Notes: generated by a model not told the origin, from the sequence alone. Counted from the stretch's first letter, positions 1-13,216 are shown. The stretch: DNA of 64,000 bases from Pseudomonas cavernicola (GCF_003596405.1 NZ_QYUR01000002.1:1566501-1630500), one strand, 5' to 3'. Made by a program: numbers and translations.

Positions 1-1
1 C

Positions 2-433
2 GAACAACAGAACGCTCGCAATGATTATGTGCGTAAAGAAATTGCAGTGCTGGATGCGCGAATTAAAGAAATCAGTGAGCTTAAGACGCGCCGTCAACAG
101 CTTTTAGAGCGAATGAAGATTATTCAGGATCTTCAAGGTAATCGCCCAATTATTGGACGGGTATTCGATCAGCTGGCGCGCACTTTACCTGATGGTGTTT
201 ATTTCAGTGCTCTGAAAATGACTGCTAAGAACATCGCCATTGACGGGGCAGCTGAGTCAAATAACCGAGTCTCTAATTTGATGCGTAATCTGGATGCTTC
301 GCAGTGGCTGGATGCGCCTAATCTGACTGCGGTTAAGGCAATTACCGCCGGGGCGCTAGATCAGGCAAATGTCTTCCAGTTGACAGTGCAACAAACGCAG
401 CCGTCGGTCGAAGCAGAAGGAGTCAAGAAATGA
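2..433 (+). CDS. pilN: Type IV pilus assembly protein PilN (5' truncated by window edge)
   Basis: Inner-membrane component of the type IV pilus alignment complex; PilN binds cytoplasmic PilM and pairs with PilO in the periplasm. The frame is open from base 2, so the true start and the N-terminal membrane segment lie outside the window. About 143 residues are visible: a coiled-coil-like first third followed by the compact PilN/PilO-type fold. The stop overlaps the pilO start (ATGA), as expected for translationally coupled pilMNOPQ genes. Identity rests on the sequence and on pilO, pilP and pilQ following in order. Confidence 0.93.
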   Translation, partial: EQQNARNDYVRKEIAVLDARIKEISELKTRRQQLLERMKIIQDLQGNRPIIGRVFDQLARTLPDGVYFSALKMTAKNIAIDGAAESNNRVSNLMRNLDASQWLDAPNLTAVKAITAGALDQANVFQLTVQQTQPSVEAEGVKK

Positions 434-1053
434 GCCTGGCGGACTCTCTCGAGAACCTGCGCAAAATTGACCTTGGGGACCTTGATGTTAATAACCTTGG
501 TTCCTGGCCTGCTGCGGTTAAAGTTGTAGCGTGCTTTTTATTGCTGGTTGCGGTATTGGCATTAGGGTACAACTTCCATCTTAAGGATTTGCAGGCGCAA
601 CTGGATCAGCAGCGCAGTGAGGAGGAGACTCTCAAGCAGCAGTTTTCCACGAAGGCCTTTCAAGCCGCTAATCTAGAGGCTTATAAAGAGCAGATGAAAG
701 AGATGGAAGTCTCTTTCGGTGCTCTTTTGCGACAATTGCCAAGTGATACCGAAGTGCCTGGGCTGCTGGAGGATATAACTCGTACAGGTCTAGGTAGTGG
801 CTTGGAGTTTGAGGAAATAAAATTGTTGCCGGAAGTCGTGCAGCAATTTTATATCGAGTTGCCAATACAGATTTCGGTTGTTGGTGCCTATCACGATTTG
901 GCGACCTTTGTCAGTGGTGTGGCTAGCTTGCCACGAATCGTAACTTTGCATGATTTTGAAATTAAACCACTTGGTACTGATAATACCTCGAAGCTGCGCA
1001 TGAGCATCCTTGCCAAGACTTACCGTTATAACGATAAGGGGCTACAAAAATGA
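430..1053 (+). CDS. pilO: Type IV pilus assembly protein PilO
   Basis: Partner of PilN in the inner-membrane alignment subcomplex that links the pilus motor to the PilQ secretin. The protein has 207 residues: a short cytoplasmic N-terminus, one membrane segment near residues 30-50 (VVACFLLLVAVLALGYNF), a coiled coil to about residue 95, and a periplasmic ferredoxin-like domain. The start overlaps the pilN stop by four bases and its own stop overlaps pilP in the same way, so the operon is tightly coupled. Confidence 0.95.
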   Translation: MSLADSLENLRKIDLGDLDVNNLGSWPAAVKVVACFLLLVAVLALGYNFHLKDLQAQLDQQRSEEETLKQQFSTKAFQAANLEAYKEQMKEMEVSFGALLRQLPSDTEVPGLLEDITRTGLGSGLEFEEIKLLPEVVQQFYIELPIQISVVGAYHDLATFVSGVASLPRIVTLHDFEIKPLGTDNTSKLRMSILAKTYRYNDKGLQK

Positions 1054-1577
1054 AGAGCTCCCGTCTGATGTTGTGCGGTCTGTTGTTTGCTAGCTTGGCC
1101 GGCTGTGGTTCGAGTAGCGATTTCAATGATCTTCAGGCTTATATGGATGAGGTGCGTGCTCGTCCTAAGGGTTCCATTGAACCCTTACCGAAATTTCAGG
1201 CGTATGAGGCGTTTACTTACAGTGCCGCTGCACTGCGGAGCCCATTCCAGCCACCAGTAAAAATTGATCTGGTCAACCGGCCGAAAGGGTCTAAAGAGAT
1301 CAAGCCTGATGAGACTCGGGTCAAACAGTTTCTGGAAGGTTTCAATATTGAAGTCTTTGAGATGGTGGGGACGCTCTCTAACGATGGCGGAATGTTCGCT
1401 CTGGTTAATGGGGCTGGTGGTGTACACAGGATAAAAGTGGGGGATTACCTGGGGCGCAACAATGGTCGCATCTTGGCAATTAATGAAGCGAAAATCGATG
1501 TGATCGAAATTGTTCCTGATGGTGAAGGTGGCTGGCTGGAGCGGCCGCGAAGCCTCTCTCTCAAGGAGCGCTCTTAA
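1050..1577 (+). CDS. pilP: Type IV pilus assembly lipoprotein PilP
   Basis: Inner-membrane lipoprotein that connects the PilNO heterodimer to the N-terminal domains of PilQ. The 175-residue product begins with a lipoprotein signal peptide ending in the lipobox LAGC (Cys19), followed by a flexible segment and the C-terminal beta-domain (VGDYLGRNNGRI). Start and stop fit the pilMNOPQ operon; the gap to pilQ is only 14 bases. Confidence 0.95.
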   Translation: MKSSRLMLCGLLFASLAGCGSSSDFNDLQAYMDEVRARPKGSIEPLPKFQAYEAFTYSAAALRSPFQPPVKIDLVNRPKGSKEIKPDETRVKQFLEGFNIEVFEMVGTLSNDGGMFALVNGAGGVHRIKVGDYLGRNNGRILAINEAKIDVIEIVPDGEGGWLERPRSLSLKERS

Positions 1578-1591
1578 GGGCGGGTTGGAAT

Positions 1592-3712
1592 ATGAAAAAT
1601 AATTACCGGTCTGTACAACGGAACCTGAGAATGAATAGCTCTCTTTCGCGCCTCTGCATGTCCCTGTTGGCTGCTGTAATGTCACCGGCTCTGCTGGCCG
1701 CCAATCTGCAAACCCTTGATGTCGCTGCCTTGCCTGGTGACCGGGTGGAGCTAAAGCTGGCGTTTGACGAGCCGGTGGTGGCGCCGCGTGGCTACACCAT
1801 CGAACAACCTGCACGTATTGCTCTTGATTTGCCGGGCGTAACCAATCAGTTGGGCTCTAAGAATCGTGAATTGGGTGTCGGTAATGCTCGTAGCGTTACA
1901 GTGGTTGAGGCTAAGGACCGCACGCGACTGATTATCAATCTTTCGACATTGGTTCCTTATAGCACTCGCGCTGAAGGCAATAATCTATATGTCGTTGTGG
2001 GGGATAGCGCAGGCAATGTCGCAGCTGCTGCCCCCGTTGTTGCGCCTGCTAAAGTGCAGTCTCAAGTGGCGTCGAAGAAAACCTACGCATCTGTTGGTAA
2101 GGCGATTAGCAATATCGACTTCCAGCGCGGCGAGCAGGGCGAGGGTAATGTTGTTATCGAACTGTCGGATCCTTCTGTAAGTCCAGATATTCAAGAACAG
2201 GGCGGCAAAATTCGCTTGAGCTTTGCAAAGACTCAGCTGCCAGAGTCTTTACGTGTACGTTTGGATGTGAAGGATTTCGCTACTCCTGTTCAGTTTGTCA
2301 GCTCTGCTGGGGAGGGCGATAAAGCAACTATCACTATCGAACCGACCGGGTTCTATGACTACTTGGCTTATCAGACTGATAATAAGCTGACGGTCAGTGT
2401 CAAGCCGCTAACTCAAGAAGCTGTCGAGAAACGAAAGACTGAGCGTTTCGCCTATAGCGGTGAGAAGCTTTCCTTGAATTTTCAGGATATTGATGTTCGC
2501 TCGGTCTTGCAGTTGATTGCCGACTTCACGGATTTGAACCTGGTGGCGAGCGACACCGTGCAGGGTAATATCACGTTGCGCTTGCAGAATGTACCGTGGG
2601 ATCAGGCGCTAGATTTGGTGCTGAAAACCAAAGGCCTTGATAAGCGCAAAGTAGGCAACGTCCTGCTGGTTGCACCGGCAGATGAAATTGCGGCTCGTGA
2701 GCGCCAGGAGTTGGAGTCGCAGAAGCAAATTGCTGAGCTCGCGCCTCTGAGCCGCGAGTTGATTCAGGTTAACTATGCGAAGGCTGCAGATATTGCGAAG
2801 CTGTTCCAGTCGGTAACGAGCGGTAATGAGAATCCAGATGAGCGGGGCTCCATTACTGTAGATGATAGAACTAATAGCATTATTGCCTACCAGACTCAGA
2901 TCAAGCTTGATGAGTTGCGTCGCATAGTCGCGCAGCTGGATATTCCGGTTCGCCAGGTGATGATTGAGGCGCGGATTGTCGAGGCGAACGTCGACTATGA
3001 CAAGGCACTCGGAGTGACTTGGCGTGGTGTGGGTGTAGGGGATAATAATTTTGTTGTGGGCGGCGGTAGCGCTGGTCGTCCGGTTGCCGGTCCGGCCAAT
3101 AACCCCAATCTGGCAAACGGGTCGTTCGTGGATATGGGGGCTGTTGCTTCTACTTCCAGGATTGGTATCGGTTTTATCACCGACAACACCATCCTTGACC
3201 TTGAGTTGTCGGCCATGGAGAAAACCGGTAATGGCGAGATTGTCTCCCAGCCTAAGGTCGTGACCTCTGATAAGGAAACGGCAAAAATTCTCAAAGGCTC
3301 TGAAATTCCTTACCAGGAAGCCAGTTCCAGTGGTGCTACTAGTACTTCCTTCAAAGAGGCTTCGTTGTCTCTAGAAGTTACTCCGCAGATCACTCCTGAT
3401 AATCGAATTATCATGGAGGTGAAGGTAACGAAGGATGAGCCGGACTTTGCGAATGCTTTGAACGGTGTGCCTCCGATCAAGAAAAATGAAGTCAATGCTA
3501 AAGTTTTGGTAAGTGATGGGGAAACCATCGTAATTGGTGGCGTGTTCTCTAATACTCAAACCAAGGCTGTAGATAAAGTGCCGTTCCTGGGGGATCTGCC
3601 CTTCTTGGGGCGCATGTTCCGGCGTGATGTGGTGCAGGACAATAAATCTGAGCTGCTAGTGTTTCTCACTCCTCGTATAATGAACAATCAGGCTATTGCT
3701 GTGAGCCGTTAA
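1592..3712 (+). CDS. pilQ: Type IV pilus secretin PilQ
   Basis: Outer-membrane secretin through which the pilus fibre exits. The 706-residue protein has an N-terminal signal peptide (an internal Met at residue 14 is an alternative start), two AMIN domains in the first ~270 residues that can bind peptidoglycan, a secretin/TonB short N-terminal domain (about 290-370), an N1-type domain, and the secretin core in the C-terminal ~250 residues. The conserved secretin signature [15 protein letters not shown] lies near the C-terminus. aroK starts four bases after the stop. Confidence 0.95.
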   Translation: MKNNYRSVQRNLRMNSSLSRLCMSLLAAVMSPALLAANLQTLDVAALPGDRVELKLAFDEPVVAPRGYTIEQPARIALDLPGVTNQLGSKNRELGVGNARSVTVVEAKDRTRLIINLSTLVPYSTRAEGNNLYVVVGDSAGNVAAAAPVVAPAKVQSQVASKKTYASVGKAISNIDFQRGEQGEGNVVIELSDPSVSPDIQEQGGKIRLSFAKTQLPESLRVRLDVKDFATPVQFVSSAGEGDKATITIEPTGFYDYLAYQTDNKLTVSVKPLTQEAVEKRKTERFAYSGEKLSLNFQDIDVRSVLQLIADFTDLNLVASDTVQGNITLRLQNVPWDQALDLVLKTKGLDKRKVGNVLLVAPADEIAARERQELESQKQIAELAPLSRELIQVNYAKAADIAKLFQSVTSGNENPDERGSITVDDRTNSIIAYQTQIKLDELRRIVAQLDIPVRQVMIEARIVEANVDYDKALGVTWRGVGVGDNNFVVGGGSAGRPVAGPANNPNLANGSFVDMGAVASTSRIGIGFITDNTILDLELSAMEKTGNGEIVSQPKVVTSDKETAKILKGSEIPYQEASSSGATSTSFKEASLSLEVTPQITPDNRIIMEVKVTKDEPDFANALNGVPPIKKNEVNAKVLVSDGETIVIGGVFSNTQTKAVDKVPFLGDLPFLGRMFRRDVVQDNKSELLVFLTPRIMNNQAIAVSR

Positions 3713-3716
3713 TTCA

Positions 3717-4235
3717 GTGCGAAATTTGATACTCGTAGGCCCGATGGGTGCCGGTAAGAGCACCATCGGGCGCTTGCTTGCTAAAGAGCTGAGGCTGCCG
3801 TTCAAGGATTCTGACAAGGAAATTGAGCAGCGGACGGGTGCCAATATTCCTTGGATTTTTGATGTCGAGGGTGAGCTTGGCTTTCGCGAGCGCGAGCAGG
3901 CAGTAATTGGCGAGCTCTGTGAGTTGGACGGTGTGGTGCTGGCTACGGGTGGTGGCGCTGTCTTGCGGCCGGAAAACCGCTCTGCGCTTCGTGCCGGTGG
4001 GCGGGTTGTCTACCTGCATACCTCCGTGGAGCAGCAGTTAGATCGCACCTCGCGCGATCGGAATCGGCCCCTATTGCGCACGGCTGATCCTGGTAAGGTG
4101 CTCGGCGATTTGATGCGTATTCGTGATCCGCTTTACCGTGAGATTGCGGATGTGGTGATTGAAACCGACGAGCGTCCTCCTCGCATGGTGGTGCAGGAGA
4201 TTCTCGAGCGCCTCGAGGCGCTACCTCCACGTTAA
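3717..4235 (+). CDS. aroK: Shikimate kinase
   Basis: Phosphorylates shikimate at the 3-hydroxyl with ATP in aromatic amino-acid synthesis. The 172-residue protein shows the Walker A motif GPMGAGKST, the shikimate-binding DSDKEIE with its downstream F..GE..FR segment, the GGGAV loop and the lid RDRNRPLL. The start is GTG, four bases after the pilQ stop, which suggests coupling to pilQ. Linkage of pilQ, aroK and aroB is usual in gamma-proteobacteria. Confidence 0.95.
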   Translation: MRNLILVGPMGAGKSTIGRLLAKELRLPFKDSDKEIEQRTGANIPWIFDVEGELGFREREQAVIGELCELDGVVLATGGGAVLRPENRSALRAGGRVVYLHTSVEQQLDRTSRDRNRPLLRTADPGKVLGDLMRIRDPLYREIADVVIETDERPPRMVVQEILERLEALPPR

Positions 4236-4285
4236 AGCCTAAGCGGAATTGCGCTATCCTAGAGCCCTTTTTACGCGAGGGCCTC

Positions 4286-5389
4286 ATGCAAACTCTTCAG
4301 GTCGAGCTTGGCGAACGTAGCTATCCCATCTATATCGGGGCAGATTTGCTTGCCCGGGCCGAGTTGTTCGCGCGGCATATTGCTGGGCGGCAAGTGGCTG
4401 TCGTCACTAATGAAACCGTAGCTCCCCTCTATTTGGATGCTCTGACTCGGTCGTTAGCGGGCTTCGAGGTGGCTACGGTCATCTTGCCGGATGGTGAGGC
4501 CTTCAAGGGCTGGGAAACGCTGCAGACTATTTTTGATGGCTTGCTAACGGCACGACATGAGCGCAGTACCACGGTGATTGCCCTGGGCGGCGGTGTGGTT
4601 GGTGATATGGCTGGTTTTGCCGCGGCTTGCTATCAGCGTGGTGTCGACTTTATTCAGGTGCCGACCACCTTGCTCTCGCAGGTCGACTCCTCGGTGGGTG
4701 GGAAGACTGGGATCAATCATCCGCTGGGCAAGAATATGGTGGGGGCTTTCTATCAGCCGAAGGCGGTGCTGATTGATACCTCGACTCTTGCGACGTTGCC
4801 TGCGCGTGAGCTGTCGGCTGGTCTGGCGGAAGTGATCAAGTACGGCCTGATCTGTGATGAGCCCTTTCTGGTGTGGCTTGAAACCAATATCGAGGCTCTG
4901 CGCGCGCTTGATCAGGCGGTGCTGACTGAGGCGATCGGGCGCTCCTGTGCTGCTAAGGCGCGAGTTGTCGGGGCTGACGAGCGTGAGTCGGGAGTGCGCG
5001 CGACCCTTAACCTGGGGCACACCTTCGGGCATGCCATAGAAACGCAGCAAGGCTATGGTGTTTGGTTGCATGGTGAGGCGGTGGCCGCTGGCACTGTTAT
5101 GGCCTTGGAGATGTCCAGCCGTCTGGGGTGGATCACGGCTGCTGAGCGCGATCGCGCTATACGCCTATTTCAGCGGGCAGGCCTGCCTGTGATACCGCCG
5201 GAGGATATGACGGCGGATGATTTCCTCAAGCACATGGCGGTCGATAAGAAAGTCCTGGGTGGTCGTTTGCGCTTGGTGCTGTTGCGCCAGATCGGCGATG
5301 CCGTAGTGACTGGCGATTTTTCTCGCGAGATTTTGGATGCCACCTTGGCTGCGGATTACCGCGCGTTGGTGGAACAGCTTAAAGACTAA
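4286..5389 (+). CDS. aroB: 3-dehydroquinate synthase
   Basis: NAD- and metal-dependent second enzyme of the shikimate pathway, converting DAHP to 3-dehydroquinate. The 367-residue protein shows the NAD-binding [13 protein letters not shown] segment, the [17 protein letters not shown] active-site block and the metal-binding histidines in [11 protein letters not shown] and HGEAVAAG. It follows aroK by 50 bases in the same direction. The ATG is preceded by GCGAGGGCC as a possible ribosome site. Confidence 0.96.
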   Translation: MQTLQVELGERSYPIYIGADLLARAELFARHIAGRQVAVVTNETVAPLYLDALTRSLAGFEVATVILPDGEAFKGWETLQTIFDGLLTARHERSTTVIALGGGVVGDMAGFAAACYQRGVDFIQVPTTLLSQVDSSVGGKTGINHPLGKNMVGAFYQPKAVLIDTSTLATLPARELSAGLAEVIKYGLICDEPFLVWLETNIEALRALDQAVLTEAIGRSCAAKARVVGADERESGVRATLNLGHTFGHAIETQQGYGVWLHGEAVAAGTVMALEMSSRLGWITAAERDRAIRLFQRAGLPVIPPEDMTADDFLKHMAVDKKVLGGRLRLVLLRQIGDAVVTGDFSREILDATLAADYRALVEQLKD

Positions 5390-5400
5390 TTGAGAGTCCC

Positions 5401-7041
5401 ATGACCAGTTTGCATGCCGATGAGGCCTTTCTCGGCCACTACCAGTTCAGTCACGATCCTTTCGCAGCGCGCGTGCCCGGTTTTAAGTTTTTCCCGGCGC
5501 AACGTAAGCCCGTGCTGGGTCAGCTTCACCATCTAGCCCGCTACAGCCAGTTATTGCTGGTTGTCAGTGGGCCGCCGGGGAGCGGTAAGACCCTGCTGCG
5601 CCAAGCGCTTGTGGCTAGCACCAATAAGCAGGCGGTGCATAGCGTAGTGGTCTCTGCCCGTGGTGCGGCGGATGCCGGCGGGTTGATGCGGCAGATTGCT
5701 CAGGGCTTGAACTCTCCGCAGTCTGAGGCCCAAGCCGTCTTGGTTCATGTCGCACAGTTGTCGTTGACGGGGCAAGAGGTCTATCTGCTGGTCGATGATG
5801 CTGAGGCGCTGGATGATTCTGCGCTGGATGCCTTGTTGGTGCTGGCTGCTGGGAATGCCGAAGGGCGAGCGCATGTTTTCTTGTTTGGCGACTCCGCGCT
5901 GCTGCCACGTCTCGAGTTGTTAGCGGATGGTGAGGAGCGTTTCCATGCCATTGAGCTGCAACCTTATAGCGAAGATGAAACACGCGAGTATCTGGCGCAA
6001 CGTCTCGATGGCGCGGGGCAGGGCGTGGAGATTCTGTCCGACGAGCAGATAGCTGATATCCATCAGCAGTCGGCGGGCTGGCCAGGGGCGATTAATCAGG
6101 TTGCGCGCGATACCTTGATTGAGGCGATGCTGGCTCGGCGCGGTGCGGCTCAGCGCGCGGGTTTCAGTTTCAATCTTCCGAAAAAGCATTTGTTGGCATT
6201 GGTCGTGGTCGCTGTCGCTGTCGGCGCTGCTTGGTTGATGCAGGGGCGTACCGACAGTGAGCCGGCTGCTCCGGCGTCGGCCCAATTGCCGCTGGGCTCT
6301 ACGGTGGCTCCGGTGGCGGAGGGGGCTGCGCCTGTTGTGGGGTCGAATCAGAATGGCCCGCCTATCGAGTTCGCTGGTTCGACTCAGCCGCTGCCCCTGC
6401 CTCTGGTGGGTGAGGCGCAACCGGTCATTCGCGAGCCTCTAGCTCAGGCTGCCGGGTTGGCGGATGACGAGGATGCGGGTGCGATTGAGTCACTGACAAG
6501 TTCGGTGTCGCCGCCTGTAACCAGTATCGCGCCGCCACAGGGCACGGTGGCGGGGACTGCTCCGGCCACACCAGTTGTTGCGCCAGTCGCTCCTCCAGCC
6601 CCGGCGGCTGTGCCGAGTCAGCCGATTAGCACGGCTGTTGCTCCGGCGCCTAAGCCGGTAGCTGTTGCTCCTGCTCCTGCTCCTAAGCCGGTTGCGGCGC
6701 CGGTGAAGCCTGTCGCTAAACCGGCGGAGAAGCCCGTCGCTAGTGCTTCAGCGGCAGGGGGGGGCTGGTATCGCAGTCAGGCCGGGACCAGTTATGCGCT
6801 GCAGATTCTGGGGACTCGTTCGGAGGGCAGTGCGCAAGCGTTTGTGCGTCAGCAGGGCGGCGAGTATCGCTACTTCAAAAAGGTGCACCAAGGGCAGCCG
6901 CTGTATGTGGTGACTTATGGCAGCTTTGCGACTCGAAATGCTGCGCAAGCGGCAATCAAGGCCTTGCCGGCCAAAGTCCAAGCGAGCAAGCCCTGGCCGC
7001 GCAGTTTTGCCAGCATCCAGCAGGAGGCTCAAGCGCGCTGA
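5401..7041 (+). CDS. SPOR-domain AAA-family ATPase (DamX-like)
   Basis: Cell-division-associated membrane protein of the DamX type, encoded next to aroB in many gamma-proteobacteria. The 546-residue product has an ExeA-like AAA domain with Walker A GPPGSGKT (about residue 60) and Walker B LLVDDAE (about 125), one membrane segment near residues 262-280, a Pro/Ala-rich linker of roughly 170 residues, and a C-terminal SPOR domain (about 455-530) that binds denuded septal peptidoglycan. The ATPase and SPOR domains therefore lie on opposite sides of the membrane. A specific substrate is not evident. Confidence 0.88.
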   Translation: MTSLHADEAFLGHYQFSHDPFAARVPGFKFFPAQRKPVLGQLHHLARYSQLLLVVSGPPGSGKTLLRQALVASTNKQAVHSVVVSARGAADAGGLMRQIAQGLNSPQSEAQAVLVHVAQLSLTGQEVYLLVDDAEALDDSALDALLVLAAGNAEGRAHVFLFGDSALLPRLELLADGEERFHAIELQPYSEDETREYLAQRLDGAGQGVEILSDEQIADIHQQSAGWPGAINQVARDTLIEAMLARRGAAQRAGFSFNLPKKHLLALVVVAVAVGAAWLMQGRTDSEPAAPASAQLPLGSTVAPVAEGAAPVVGSNQNGPPIEFAGSTQPLPLPLVGEAQPVIREPLAQAAGLADDEDAGAIESLTSSVSPPVTSIAPPQGTVAGTAPATPVVAPVAPPAPAAVPSQPISTAVAPAPKPVAVAPAPAPKPVAAPVKPVAKPAEKPVASASAAGGGWYRSQAGTSYALQILGTRSEGSAQAFVRQQGGEYRYFKKVHQGQPLYVVTYGSFATRNAAQAAIKALPAKVQASKPWPRSFASIQQEAQAR

Positions 7042-7147
7042 GGCGCTAAGCCCCTGAGCATAATGACCAGGCAGTCCATAGCACGACCATCTGGTCTTTT
7101 TCTTCTAAAAAAGCGACATAAGGTTTCGCAGTATCGCCGCGAGGCAT

Positions 7148-7176
7148 TTGTGAGCCTCTGTGTGGCTGTGTACAAT
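7148..7176 (+). promoter_or_regulatory. Candidate sigma-70 promoter of gltB
   Basis: TTGTGA (7148-7153), a 17-base spacer and TACAAT (7171-7176) match the sigma-70 consensus well in the 227-base gap upstream of gltB. The distance to the gltB ATG is about 93 bases. No experimental start site is known to me. Confidence 0.55.
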
Positions 7177-7268
7177 GACCCCCCTTTTGCCTGCGCAAAG
7201 CTGGCGCAATGACCTGCGCGCAAGGTAAGTGTTTGAATTAGATAAAAGTTTGCCTGGTGAGAGTCCCT

Positions 7269-10200
7269 ATGAAAGCAGGTCTGTACCATCCTGATGAGTT
7301 CAAGGATAACTGCGGCTTCGGCCTTATCGCTCATATGCAGGGCGAGGCGAGTCATCACTTGCTGCAGACTGCCATTGAAGCCCTGACCTGTATGACCCAC
7401 CGCGGCGGGATCAACGCCGACGGTAAGACCGGGGATGGCTGTGGTCTGCTGATGCAGAAGCCCGATGCCTTTTTGCGTGCCAAGGCCCAGGAGCATTTCT
7501 CCGTCGAGCTGCCCAAGCAGTATGCCGTGGGTATGGTGTTCCTGAACCAGGACGAAGCCAAGGCAAGTGTTGCGCGTGAAAACATGAATCGCGAGATTCT
7601 GGCGGCCGGTTTGCAACTGATCGGCTGGCGCAAGGTGCCGGTGGATATCAGCGTGCTGGGCCGCCTGGCTCTGGAGCGTCTGCCGCAGATCGAGCAGGTG
7701 TTCGTCGGTGGCGAAGGTCTCAGCGACCAAGAGTTTGCGATCAAGCTGTTCTGCGCCCGTCGTCGCTCCTCGGTGACCAACGCGGCCGACAGCGAGCACT
7801 ACATCTGTAGCCTCTCGTCCAAGACCATCATCTATAAAGGCCTGATGATGCCGGTCGACCTCGCTCAGTTCTTTCCGGACCTGGGTGATGAGCGCCTGCA
7901 GACCGCAATCTGCGTGTTCCATCAGCGTTTCTCCACCAATACCCTGCCGAAGTGGCCGCTGGCCCAGCCGTTCCGTTTTCTCGCCCATAACGGCGAGATC
8001 AATACGATCACCGGCAACCGCAACTGGGCTCAGGCCCGGCGCAGCAAATTTACCAATGATCTGCTGCCGGATCTGGACGAGTTGGGGCCTCTGGTCAACC
8101 GTGTCGGTTCTGACTCCTCCAGCATGGACAACATGCTGGAGTTGATGGTCACTGGCGGGATGGACCTGTTCCGCGGCATACGCATGATCATTCCGCCGGC
8201 GTGGCAGAACGTCGAAACCATGGATGCCGACCTGCGTGCCTTCTACGAATACAACTCCATGCACATGGAGTCGTGGGATGGTCCTGCCGGCGTGGTGCTG
8301 ACGGATGGCCGCTATGCCGTCTGCCTGCTCGATCGTAACGGCTTGCGCCCGGCGCGCTGGGTGACCACCGACAATGGTTACATCACCATCGCCTCCGAGA
8401 TTGGCGTCTGGGGTTATCAGCCGGATGACGTAGTCGCCAAGGGGCGCGTCGGGCCGGGGCAGGTGCTTGCCGTGGATACCGAAACCGGTCAGGTGCTGAG
8501 CACCGACGATATCGACAGTCGCTTGAAGTCACGCCACCCGTATAAGCAGTGGTTGCGCAAGAACGCCCTGCGTATTCAGGCGACCATGGAAGACGACCAT
8601 GGCGCGGCCAGCTACGACGCCGAGCAGCTCAAGCAATACATGAAGATGTTCCAGGTCACCTTCGAAGAGCGTGACCAGGTGCTGCGTCCGCTGGCCGAAC
8701 AAGGCCAGGAAGCCGTCGGCTCGATGGGCGACGACACGCCTATGGCGGTGTTGTCCAGGCGCGTGCGTTCCACCTACGACTACTTCCGTCAGCAGTTCGC
8801 CCAGGTCACCAACCCACCGATCGACCCGCTGCGCGAAGCTATCGTGATGTCGCTGGAGATCTGCCTGGGCGCTGAGCGCAATATTTTCGAGGAGTCGCCG
8901 GCGCATGCCAGCCGCGTCATCCTGAGCTCGCCAGTGATCTCCCCGGCCAAGTGGCGTTCGCTGATGGCGCTGAGCGCGCCGGGCTTCGAGCGGCAGGTCA
9001 TCGACCTCAATTACGACGAAACCCTCGGCCTCGAGGCGGCGGTGCGCAATGTCGCGGATCAGGCAGAAGAGGCCGTGCGTGGCGGCAAGACTCTGCTGGT
9101 GCTGACCGACCGACACATCGCACCGGGTAAATTGCCGATGCATGCCTCGCTGGCCGTAGGGGCAGTGCACCACCGGCTGGTGGAAAAAGGCCTGCGTTGC
9201 GATTGCAACATTTTGGTGGAAACGGCCACCGCGCGCGACCCTCACCACTTTGCGGTGTTGATCGGTTTTGGCGCTTCGGCGGTTTACCCGTACCTGGCCT
9301 ACGAAGTGCTGGCGGATCTGATCCGTACCGGTGAAGTGCTCGGCGACCTCTATGAAGTGTTCAAGCACTACCGCAAAGGCATCTCCAAAGGCTTGTTGAA
9401 GATCCTCTCGAAGATGGGCATCTCCACCGTGGCTTCGTATCGCGGTGCGCAGCTGTTCGAAGCCGTTGGCCTGTCCGATGAAGTGGTCGAGCTGAGCTTC
9501 CGTGGCGTCGCCAGCCGGATTAAAGGCGCGCGCTTCGTCGATATCGAAGCCGAGCAGAAGCTGCTGGCTCTCGAAGCCTGGAACAACCGCAAGGCGATCC
9601 AGCAGGGTGGTTTGCTGAAGTTCGTCTATGGCGGCGAATACCACGCCTACAACCCGGATGTGGTGAATACCCTGCAGGCCGCTGTGCAGCAGGGCAGCTA
9701 CGCAAAGTTCAAGGAGTACACGACCCTGGTGGATACTCGCCCGGTGTCGATGATTCGCGACCTGCTCAAGGTGAAAGTTGCCGATCAGCCGCTGTCGCTC
9801 GACGAAATCGAGCCGCTGGAAGCCATTCTCAAGCGCTTCGACTCAGCCGGCATTTCCCTCGGCGCCTTGTCGCCCGAGGCTCACGAAGCCATTGCCGAAG
9901 CGATGAACCGCCTTGGTGCGCGCTCCAACTCCGGTGAGGGTGGAGAAGACCCGGCCCGTTACGGCACTAACCGCAGCTCGAAGATCAAGCAGGTGGCGAC
10001 CGGCCGTTTCGGCGTCACGCCGGAGTATCTGGTCAACGCCGAAGTGCTGCAGATCAAAGTCGCCCAGGGTGCCAAACCCGGTGAAGGTGGCCAGTTGCCG
10101 GGTGGCAAGGTCAACGGCCTGATCGCGCGTCTGCGTTATGCCGTGCCTGGCGTGACCCTGATTTCGCCGCCGCCGCACCATGACATCTACTCCATCGAAG

Positions 10201-11714
10201 ACCTGTCGCAGCTGATTTTCGACCTTAAACAAGTCAACCCGTCCGCCCTGGTCTCGGTGAAGTTGGTGGCAGAGGCTGGCGTCGGCACCATTGCCGCCGG
10301 TGTGGCCAAGGCGTACGCCGACCTGATCACCATCTCCGGTTACGACGGTGGGACCGGTGCTTCGCCGCTCACCTCGATCAAGTACGCTGGCGCGCCGTGG
10401 GAACTCGGCTTGGCCGAAACGCACCAGACCCTGCGCGGCAACGACCTGCGCGGCAAGGTCCGGGTACAGACCGACGGCGGCCTGAAAACCGGCCTCGACG
10501 TGATCAAGGCAGCCATCCTCGGCGCCGAAAGCTTCGGCTTCGGTACCGCGCCGATGATCGCCCTGGGCTGCAAATACCTGCGTATCTGCCACCTGAACAA
10601 CTGTGCCACTGGCGTAGCCACCCAGAACGATAAGCTGCGCAAGGATCACTTCATCGGCACCGTCGACATGGTGGTGAATTTCTTCACCTACGTCGCCGAG
10701 GAAACCCGCGAGTGGCTGGCCAAAGTTGGCGTGCGCAGCCTGGAAGAGCTGATCGGGCGTACCGATCTGCTGGAAATGCTGCCGGGCGAAACCGAGAAGC
10801 AGCAGCACCTGGATCTGACTCCGCTGCTCGGCAGTGACCATATCCCGGCCGACAAGCCGCAGTTCTGCCAGGTCGACCGCAACCCGCCGTTCGATCTTGG
10901 CAAACTCGCTGAGCAGATGGTCGAGCTGGCTAAGCCGGCTATCGACGGCCTGACCGGTGCCGAGTTCGAGCTGGAGATCTGCAACTGCGACCGTTCCATC
11001 GGTGCCCGTGTCTCTGGCGAGATCGCCCGGCTGCACGGTAACCAGGGCATGGCCAAGGCACCGATCACCTTCCGCTTCAAGGGCACTGCCGGGCAGAGCT
11101 TCGGCGTGTGGAACGCCGGAGGTCTGAACCTCTACCTGGAAGGCGACGCCAACGACTACGTCGGTAAAGGCATGACTGGCGGCAAGCTGGTCATCGTTCC
11201 GCCGGCCGGCAGCCCGTTCAAGACCCAGGACAGCGCCATCATCGGCAACACTTGCCTGTACGGTGCCACCGGCGGCAAGCTATTCGCTGCGGGTACGGCC
11301 GGCGAGCGTTTCGCCGTGCGTAACTCCGGCGCGCATACTGTAGTTGAAGGTACCGGTGACCACTGCTGCGAGTACATGACTGGCGGGTTTGTCTGCGTGT
11401 TGGGCAAGACGGGCTACAACTTTGGCTCGGGCATGACCGGCGGTTTCGCCTACGTACTGGACCAGGACAACAGCTTCGTTGACCGCGTGAACCACGAGCT
11501 GGTGGAAATCCAGCGGATCAGCGGTGAGGCCATGGAGTCCTACCGTAGCCACTTGCAGCGCGTGCTTGCCGAGTATGTTCAGGAAACTTCCAGTGAGTGG
11601 GGGCGCAACCTCCTGGAAAACCTGGACGACTACCTGCGCAAGTTCTGGCTGGTCAAGCCGAAGGCTGCCAGTCTCGGGTCGCTGCTCTCCAGCACCCGCG
11701 CCAACCCACAATAA
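7269..11714 (+). CDS. gltB: Glutamate synthase (NADPH) large subunit
   Basis: Transfers the glutamine amide to 2-oxoglutarate to make two glutamates; partner of GltD. About 1481 residues. The ATG at 7269 is preferred to the in-frame GTG at 7257 because family members start MKAGLY. The class II amidotransferase Cys lies in DNCGFG after a short propeptide. The central and FMN domains follow, with the [3Fe-4S] ligands in [12 protein letters not shown], and the C-terminal beta-helix carries the GXXGXXXG repeats (for example [11 protein letters not shown]). The stop is followed by a strong hairpin before gltD. Confidence 0.97.
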   Translation: MKAGLYHPDEFKDNCGFGLIAHMQGEASHHLLQTAIEALTCMTHRGGINADGKTGDGCGLLMQKPDAFLRAKAQEHFSVELPKQYAVGMVFLNQDEAKASVARENMNREILAAGLQLIGWRKVPVDISVLGRLALERLPQIEQVFVGGEGLSDQEFAIKLFCARRRSSVTNAADSEHYICSLSSKTIIYKGLMMPVDLAQFFPDLGDERLQTAICVFHQRFSTNTLPKWPLAQPFRFLAHNGEINTITGNRNWAQARRSKFTNDLLPDLDELGPLVNRVGSDSSSMDNMLELMVTGGMDLFRGIRMIIPPAWQNVETMDADLRAFYEYNSMHMESWDGPAGVVLTDGRYAVCLLDRNGLRPARWVTTDNGYITIASEIGVWGYQPDDVVAKGRVGPGQVLAVDTETGQVLSTDDIDSRLKSRHPYKQWLRKNALRIQATMEDDHGAASYDAEQLKQYMKMFQVTFEERDQVLRPLAEQGQEAVGSMGDDTPMAVLSRRVRSTYDYFRQQFAQVTNPPIDPLREAIVMSLEICLGAERNIFEESPAHASRVILSSPVISPAKWRSLMALSAPGFERQVIDLNYDETLGLEAAVRNVADQAEEAVRGGKTLLVLTDRHIAPGKLPMHASLAVGAVHHRLVEKGLRCDCNILVETATARDPHHFAVLIGFGASAVYPYLAYEVLADLIRTGEVLGDLYEVFKHYRKGISKGLLKILSKMGISTVASYRGAQLFEAVGLSDEVVELSFRGVASRIKGARFVDIEAEQKLLALEAWNNRKAIQQGGLLKFVYGGEYHAYNPDVVNTLQAAVQQGSYAKFKEYTTLVDTRPVSMIRDLLKVKVADQPLSLDEIEPLEAILKRFDSAGISLGALSPEAHEAIAEAMNRLGARSNSGEGGEDPARYGTNRSSKIKQVATGRFGVTPEYLVNAEVLQIKVAQGAKPGEGGQLPGGKVNGLIARLRYAVPGVTLISPPPHHDIYSIEDLSQLIFDLKQVNPSALVSVKLVAEAGVGTIAAGVAKAYADLITISGYDGGTGASPLTSIKYAGAPWELGLAETHQTLRGNDLRGKVRVQTDGGLKTGLDVIKAAILGAESFGFGTAPMIALGCKYLRICHLNNCATGVATQNDKLRKDHFIGTVDMVVNFFTYVAEETREWLAKVGVRSLEELIGRTDLLEMLPGETEKQQHLDLTPLLGSDHIPADKPQFCQVDRNPPFDLGKLAEQMVELAKPAIDGLTGAEFELEICNCDRSIGARVSGEIARLHGNQGMAKAPITFRFKGTAGQSFGVWNAGGLNLYLEGDANDYVGKGMTGGKLVIVPPAGSPFKTQDSAIIGNTCLYGATGGKLFAAGTAGERFAVRNSGAHTVVEGTGDHCCEYMTGGFVCVLGKTGYNFGSGMTGGFAYVLDQDNSFVDRVNHELVEIQRISGEAMESYRSHLQRVLAEYVQETSSEWGRNLLENLDDYLRKFWLVKPKAASLGSLLSSTRANPQ

Positions 11715-11724
11715 TTTGCGCCAA

Positions 11725-11775
11725 GGGGTGTGTTCACACTAAATGACGATCCGTTATTGAGTGTGAACACGCCCC
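11725..11775 (+). other. 16-bp inverted repeat between gltB and gltD
   Basis: GGGGTGTGTTCACACT (11725-11740) pairs with AGTGTGAACACGCCCC (11760-11775) across a 19-base loop, with a single G-U wobble. It fills most of the 83-base gltB-gltD gap and ends 22 bases before the gltD ATG. There is no T-run, so it is not a classical terminator; an RNA processing or stabilising hairpin, or an operator, is possible. Confidence 0.7.
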
Positions 11776-11788
11776 CCCAGTTTGATGA

Positions 11789-13216
<1,428 letters not shown>

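Noticed and set aside
7029..8264. 411-codon minus-strand open frame over gltB
   Set aside because: Antisense shadow of the GltB amidotransferase domain; composition is His/Gln-rich and unlike a protein family.
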